Shown here piece by piece: positions 20,775 through 23,773 of a stretch of DNA of 23,773 bases. The translations under genes were made by a program, and so were the position numbers. This stretch comes from a virus: the IMG/VR virus record IMGVR_UViG_3300033144_005720, positions 1-23,773 of that record. One strand, 5' to 3'. The notes under the pieces are model-generated. The model did not search any database. It was not told where the DNA came from and saw only the letters and a program-made list of their open reading frames with translations. Position 1 is the stretch's first letter. Each line of letters starts with the position of its first letter.

Positions 20775-21230
20775 TTATTTATTTTGTGATATTCTATGTC
20801 CTTTATTCTGACCAAATAAATATATCACAATTTGAGTATCCTCTTTCTGTTGTTTTTCTAATTCAAATATTTTCTTTAAAAAAGAATCTATTTCTGGATC
20901 TAGATTATTAAAATTTATTTTTCCTTTTTCAAGTTCCTCTATATTAAAAAGAAATGTACCCTCTTTATTGTAAGATGTATTAGCCATTAATCCTAAATTA
21001 TCTGGTCTCCATTTTAAAGGAAATTTATTAATTTTTTTAGATAGTTGAATCCACAAACATTCATATTGCTTACATGTTTTGGGACGTTTTTTATATACTA
21101 CACATCTATTATTAACAAGTTTATCACAAACTTCATGTTTATGTTTATCTGTATTTCTCCAAAACAATTCACTTTTATCTATTCTATATATTACACAACA
21201 AACATCACATTTCCCACACAAATTTTTCAT
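20775..21230 (-). CDS. YkgJ-family cysteine cluster protein
   Basis: This 151-residue protein starts with the CxxCxxCC-type signature CGKCDVCC (residues 5-12) and goes on to CDKLVNNRCVVYKKRPKTCK and QYECLW. That is the YkgJ (PF03692-type) pattern of eight or so cysteines thought to bind zinc or an iron-sulphur cluster. The C-terminal half is Lys/Glu-rich and less conserved. YkgJ proteins are of unknown activity and often sit near modification enzymes. ATG 21230 has AAAGGT ahead, and the upstream fibre ends 17 nt before it. In a fibre locus it may act on the fibre during its synthesis, but nothing seen proves that. Confidence 0.8.
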   Translation of the reverse strand: MKNLCGKCDVCCVIYRIDKSELFWRNTDKHKHEVCDKLVNNRCVVYKKRPKTCKQYECLWIQLSKKINKFPLKWRPDNLGLMANTSYNKEGTFLFNIEELEKGKINFNNLDPEIDSFLKKIFELEKQQKEDTQIVIYLFGQNKGHRISQNK

Positions 21231-21247
21231 AAATCATCTACCTTTCA

Positions 21248-23773
21248 TTATGATACTCTCCAAATAGTTAATCTTGCTCTTCTGATGTTTACTCCTGTAG
21301 TTCCCACATCCCAATAATCAAGATCTATGTCTACATCACCACTTAAAGTTGCTTCATAAAAACCTGACATTGGATACCAATAACTATCGTCCCACTTGCT
21401 TGTAGAGTTGCCTCCCATTTCAGCAATATCTGTTGCATCATCAATTTGTACTCGAGCATTAAATATACAATCTTTATCATTATCTTTAGAAAATTCAAAC
21501 CCCCACTCAATATGATAATCACCACTTGGCAAACTCGTTTTTGATAGACTAACTTTTTCTTGTGGAACATCACTGTTCGTAGAACTTTCTCCATCAGAAG
21601 AAGCATATCCATATTCACTTCCAAATACAGATAAACCAGAAGTAGAATCAATCGTAACTTCAGATGTAGAATCAGCAGTAATGTTAAGATTACCTGTAAA
21701 GTTTAATGTCTCAAATGGACTTCCAGAAACAATTACTCCATCTTCTTTAATATTAATTGTAGAACCTGAACCTGCTGGTCCTTGTGCCCCATCAGCTCCT
21801 TTAACTCCATCTAATTTAAGAACTTTGAATGTACCATTAACACCAGTATCTCCAGTAAAACTTTCATACTTTAATTGTACTGTAATGTAATCTCCGCTAG
21901 TTAATGTTGCAATAAAGCTATTATTTAAATGGTTATAAATATATGGACTGCCATCAATTGAATCATCGTAAATTGCTGTTACTTTTGAATGTGAACCATT
22001 AAGTGCTGTAGCACCATTTTTCTCTACTTGTGCATTAGCATGACAAGGTTCCCATTGTGTGAGTGATGCAGCATCAATATTAAAATCATAACTGACAAGA
22101 TAAGTCCCATCTTCTTTTATATTGATTCTTTCTGTGTTTGAATTATCATGTTCAACTATATCATCATCAGATTCTTCATCTGTTTGATTAAAAGTAATAT
22201 CTACATATGCAACAGTTAAAGTATAAGCTGTTGATCTTCTTGCCTGAACTACTGCCATCTTTTCTGAAAATATATTTTCAATGGTTACCTGACTTGTAGA
22301 ATCAGCAGTAACCCTCATATTTTCAAAATTTAATACTTCAAATGGATTTCCTGCAACAAATGATCCATCCTCTTTAACATTTATTGTAGATCCTGATCCA
22401 GGTGGTCCTTGAATCCCACTGGTTCCTGATGTACCAGCAGATCCTATATCACCTTTTATACCACTAACTTTCATTATAGCATAAGTACTTTCTGGTATTA
22501 ATATATTTGCTCCACCATCTGAAATTGCTTGAAATGTAAAATAATCTCCGGCGGTCATGTCATAGAAGAAAACATTTCCAGCATCATTTGTCTCGTCATC
22601 TTCACTAATTATTCTTTCACTTCCAGGAATAACAGTTATTCCATTTAATAAAGCACGAAAGTCGAATTGATTCTCATCTGCGTCAGCATCTATTGAAGCA
22701 GCATAAGTTATCATATATAAACCGTCTTCTTTAATATTAATTCTTTCAGTATTTGTACTATCATGAGAAATAATATCTGGTTCACTTTCAACATCAGTTA
22801 TGTCAAAAACTATATCTGTAAAAGATGTTGTTAATGTATAATCAGTTGACCTTCTAACTTGAACAACTGCTAAATCTCCTTCTAATGGTGAGGTTCCTGA
22901 TGAACCTGATGTTCCAGCTTCCCCACTTGAACCGCTTGTACCTGTAGCACCTGTAGCACCAGATGATCCTGATGTACCACTTGAACCTGAAGTTCCGCTA
23001 TCTCCTGAACTACCTGAAGTTCCTGCTATACCACTTGAACCACTTGTACCTGTAGCACCAGATGATCCTGATGTACCACTTGAACCAGAAGTTCCAGCTA
23101 CCCCACTTGAACCTGAAGTTCCACTTGACCCACTACTTCCAGGAGCGGTTGCTAAAGGAGTGGTGATTCTTGAATAGTACTCCGTTCCCTCATAATATAA
23201 ACAAACTTGTCTATCTGAAGCAGCTGTAGTTAATGCATAATATCTAATTTCTAATCTTGAATCAGGATCAACTAAAAAATCGCCTTGTGTAGTTTCGGTT
23301 GTATATAGAGTAGGTGTTCCGACATTTATTTCAGGAGTTAATGTTTGAAATAAGAGGTTTGATGTAGTATCTGTAAACTCATATACCTTAATTAAAACTT
23401 TAGTAACACCAGATGGATTATTAACAGTTAGATATGTTTTAAATGACCATACTCCAGCATCCCAATTTCCAAGATTTGGAACTCCAGTATCAGTAACATA
23501 CTGATCAATTAATATCTCTCCATCACTAAGTTTTAAGTTCACACAATCCATATCTTGTGGATCATTATTTGGAATTGGTCTAAGTCGTTCATAACCAGTA
23601 CTATCAGATACTTCATTATGTAACCAGTATGTTGCTCCACCAATTGCCCCAGCTTCTCCAGATGTACCTGAACTACCAGATGAACCAGAAGTTCCGCTTA
23701 TCCCCGATGATCCTGAACTACCAGATTCACCACTAGAACCTGAAGTTCCTGCTATACCACTTGAACCAGAAGT
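21248..23773 (-). CDS. Tail fibre with collagen-like repeats, 5' end outside window
   Basis: At least 841 residues are in view; the frame is open at the right edge, so an ATG at 23551 is internal and not the start. The order is a collagen-like run (residues 1-44), a ~165-residue beta domain (~45-211, including YWLHNEVSDSTGYERLRPIP and LTVNNPSGVTKVLIKVYEFT), a second collagen-like run (212-294), then two related C1q-like sandwiches. The sandwiches begin VVQVRRSTDYTLTTSFTDIV and VVQARRSTAYTLTVAYVDIT. Each is followed by a short collagen linker and a STIN-KEDG-x-F-E-LNF module. A last beta domain (FGSEYGYASSDGESS to RARLTIWRVS) closes the chain. This is a modular fibre, probably trimeric through the Gly-x-x repeats, with the C-terminal domains as likely receptor binders. 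Confidence 0.85.
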   Translation of the reverse strand, partial: TSGSSGIAGTSGSSGESGSSGSSGISGTSGSSGSSGTSGEAGAIGGATYWLHNEVSDSTGYERLRPIPNNDPQDMDCVNLKLSDGEILIDQYVTDTGVPNLGNWDAGVWSFKTYLTVNNPSGVTKVLIKVYEFTDTTSNLLFQTLTPEINVGTPTLYTTETTQGDFLVDPDSRLEIRYYALTTAASDRQVCLYYEGTEYYSRITTPLATAPGSSGSSGTSGSSGVAGTSGSSGTSGSSGATGTSGSSGIAGTSGSSGDSGTSGSSGTSGSSGATGATGTSGSSGEAGTSGSSGTSPLEGDLAVVQVRRSTDYTLTTSFTDIVFDITDVESEPDIISHDSTNTERINIKEDGLYMITYAASIDADADENQFDFRALLNGITVIPGSERIISEDDETNDAGNVFFYDMTAGDYFTFQAISDGGANILIPESTYAIMKVSGIKGDIGSAGTSGTSGIQGPPGSGSTINVKEDGSFVAGNPFEVLNFENMRVTADSTSQVTIENIFSEKMAVVQARRSTAYTLTVAYVDITFNQTDEESDDDIVEHDNSNTERINIKEDGTYLVSYDFNIDAASLTQWEPCHANAQVEKNGATALNGSHSKVTAIYDDSIDGSPYIYNHLNNSFIATLTSGDYITVQLKYESFTGDTGVNGTFKVLKLDGVKGADGAQGPAGSGSTINIKEDGVIVSGSPFETLNFTGNLNITADSTSEVTIDSTSGLSVFGSEYGYASSDGESSTNSDVPQEKVSLSKTSLPSGDYHIEWGFEFSKDNDKDCIFNARVQIDDATDIAEMGGNSTSKWDDSYWYPMSGFYEATLSGDVDIDLDYWDVGTTGVNIRRARLTIWRVS
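22892..23140 (-). repeat. Collagen-like Gly-x-x tandem repeat, block 2
   Basis: About 27 Gly-x-x triplets, mostly GSSGTSGSSG with A, V, I, D and E variants, are encoded by near-repeated 18- to 27-nt units. The DNA repeats could shorten or lengthen the fibre by recombination. Confidence 0.85.
23642..23773 (-). repeat. Collagen-like Gly-x-x tandem repeat, block 1 (continues past window)
   Basis: About 14 Gly-x-x triplets of the same GSSGTSG type reach the window edge. The DNA at 23741-23773 nearly matches units in block 2, so assembly at this end could be affected by the repeats. Confidence 0.8.

Noticed and set aside
22892-23140. Regular repeats that might be a CRISPR array or minisatellite
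   Set aside because: The repeat keeps one reading frame and encodes Gly-x-x triplets; there are no spacers.

Overview
The window is a stretch of an AT-rich genome (roughly one third GC by eye) from a large contractile-tailed bacteriophage (myovirus morphology, T4-like tail logic). The evidence is a contiguous set of tail genes: sheath, tube, a gp25-type baseplate wedge protein, a gp26-type hub/chaperone protein, a large baseplate protein and a collagen-repeat tail fibre. The gene packing and ribosome binding sites are also phage-like. No packaging, capsid, replication or RNA-polymerase genes are in view, so genome size and lineage cannot be set. A Gram-negative host with type IV pili is suggested by a phage-borne prepilin-like protein, a CreA-like exported protein and a holin/spanin-like lysis neighbourhood.

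Layout, in the order of minus-strand transcription (right to left). At 23773-18395 are a fibre cut by the window edge, a YkgJ-type cysteine-cluster protein and several virion-type accessory proteins. At 18382-16106 are a tiny basic ORF, a DUF5675-like protein, a holin-like membrane protein, a membrane-anchored coiled-coil protein and an HD hydrolase. At 16102-12803 are two baseplate-region proteins, the larger carrying three repeated beta domains. At 12662-11745 is a metallophosphoesterase with an N-terminal HTH. At 11115-10237 is a monocistronic zinc-ribbon protein. At 10096-7343 are a virion protein and the tail sheath. At 3881-288 are a HAD phosphatase, the tail tube, two small related proteins, the gp26-like protein with a probable +1 frameshift product, and gp25. 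The window ends in another small partial gene.

Two plus-strand insertions interrupt this tail operon. The first (3951-7285) is a six-gene cassette: membrane-anchored coiled coil, radical SAM enzyme with four extra C-terminal cysteines, four-TM protein, a protein with an N-terminal NSSSSSF motif, a helical protein and a CreA-like exported protein. It ends in a bidirectional terminator. The second (11276-11641) is a single prepilin-like gene followed by a structured terminator or small RNA. Both insertions are preceded by nearly the same element of about 31-33 nt. In both divergent control regions a second shared element faces the other way. They therefore look like co-regulated accessory cargo rather than virion genes. 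The radical SAM/NSSSSSF cassette is the best candidate for an undescribed system, and the +1 frameshift and the phage prepilin come next.
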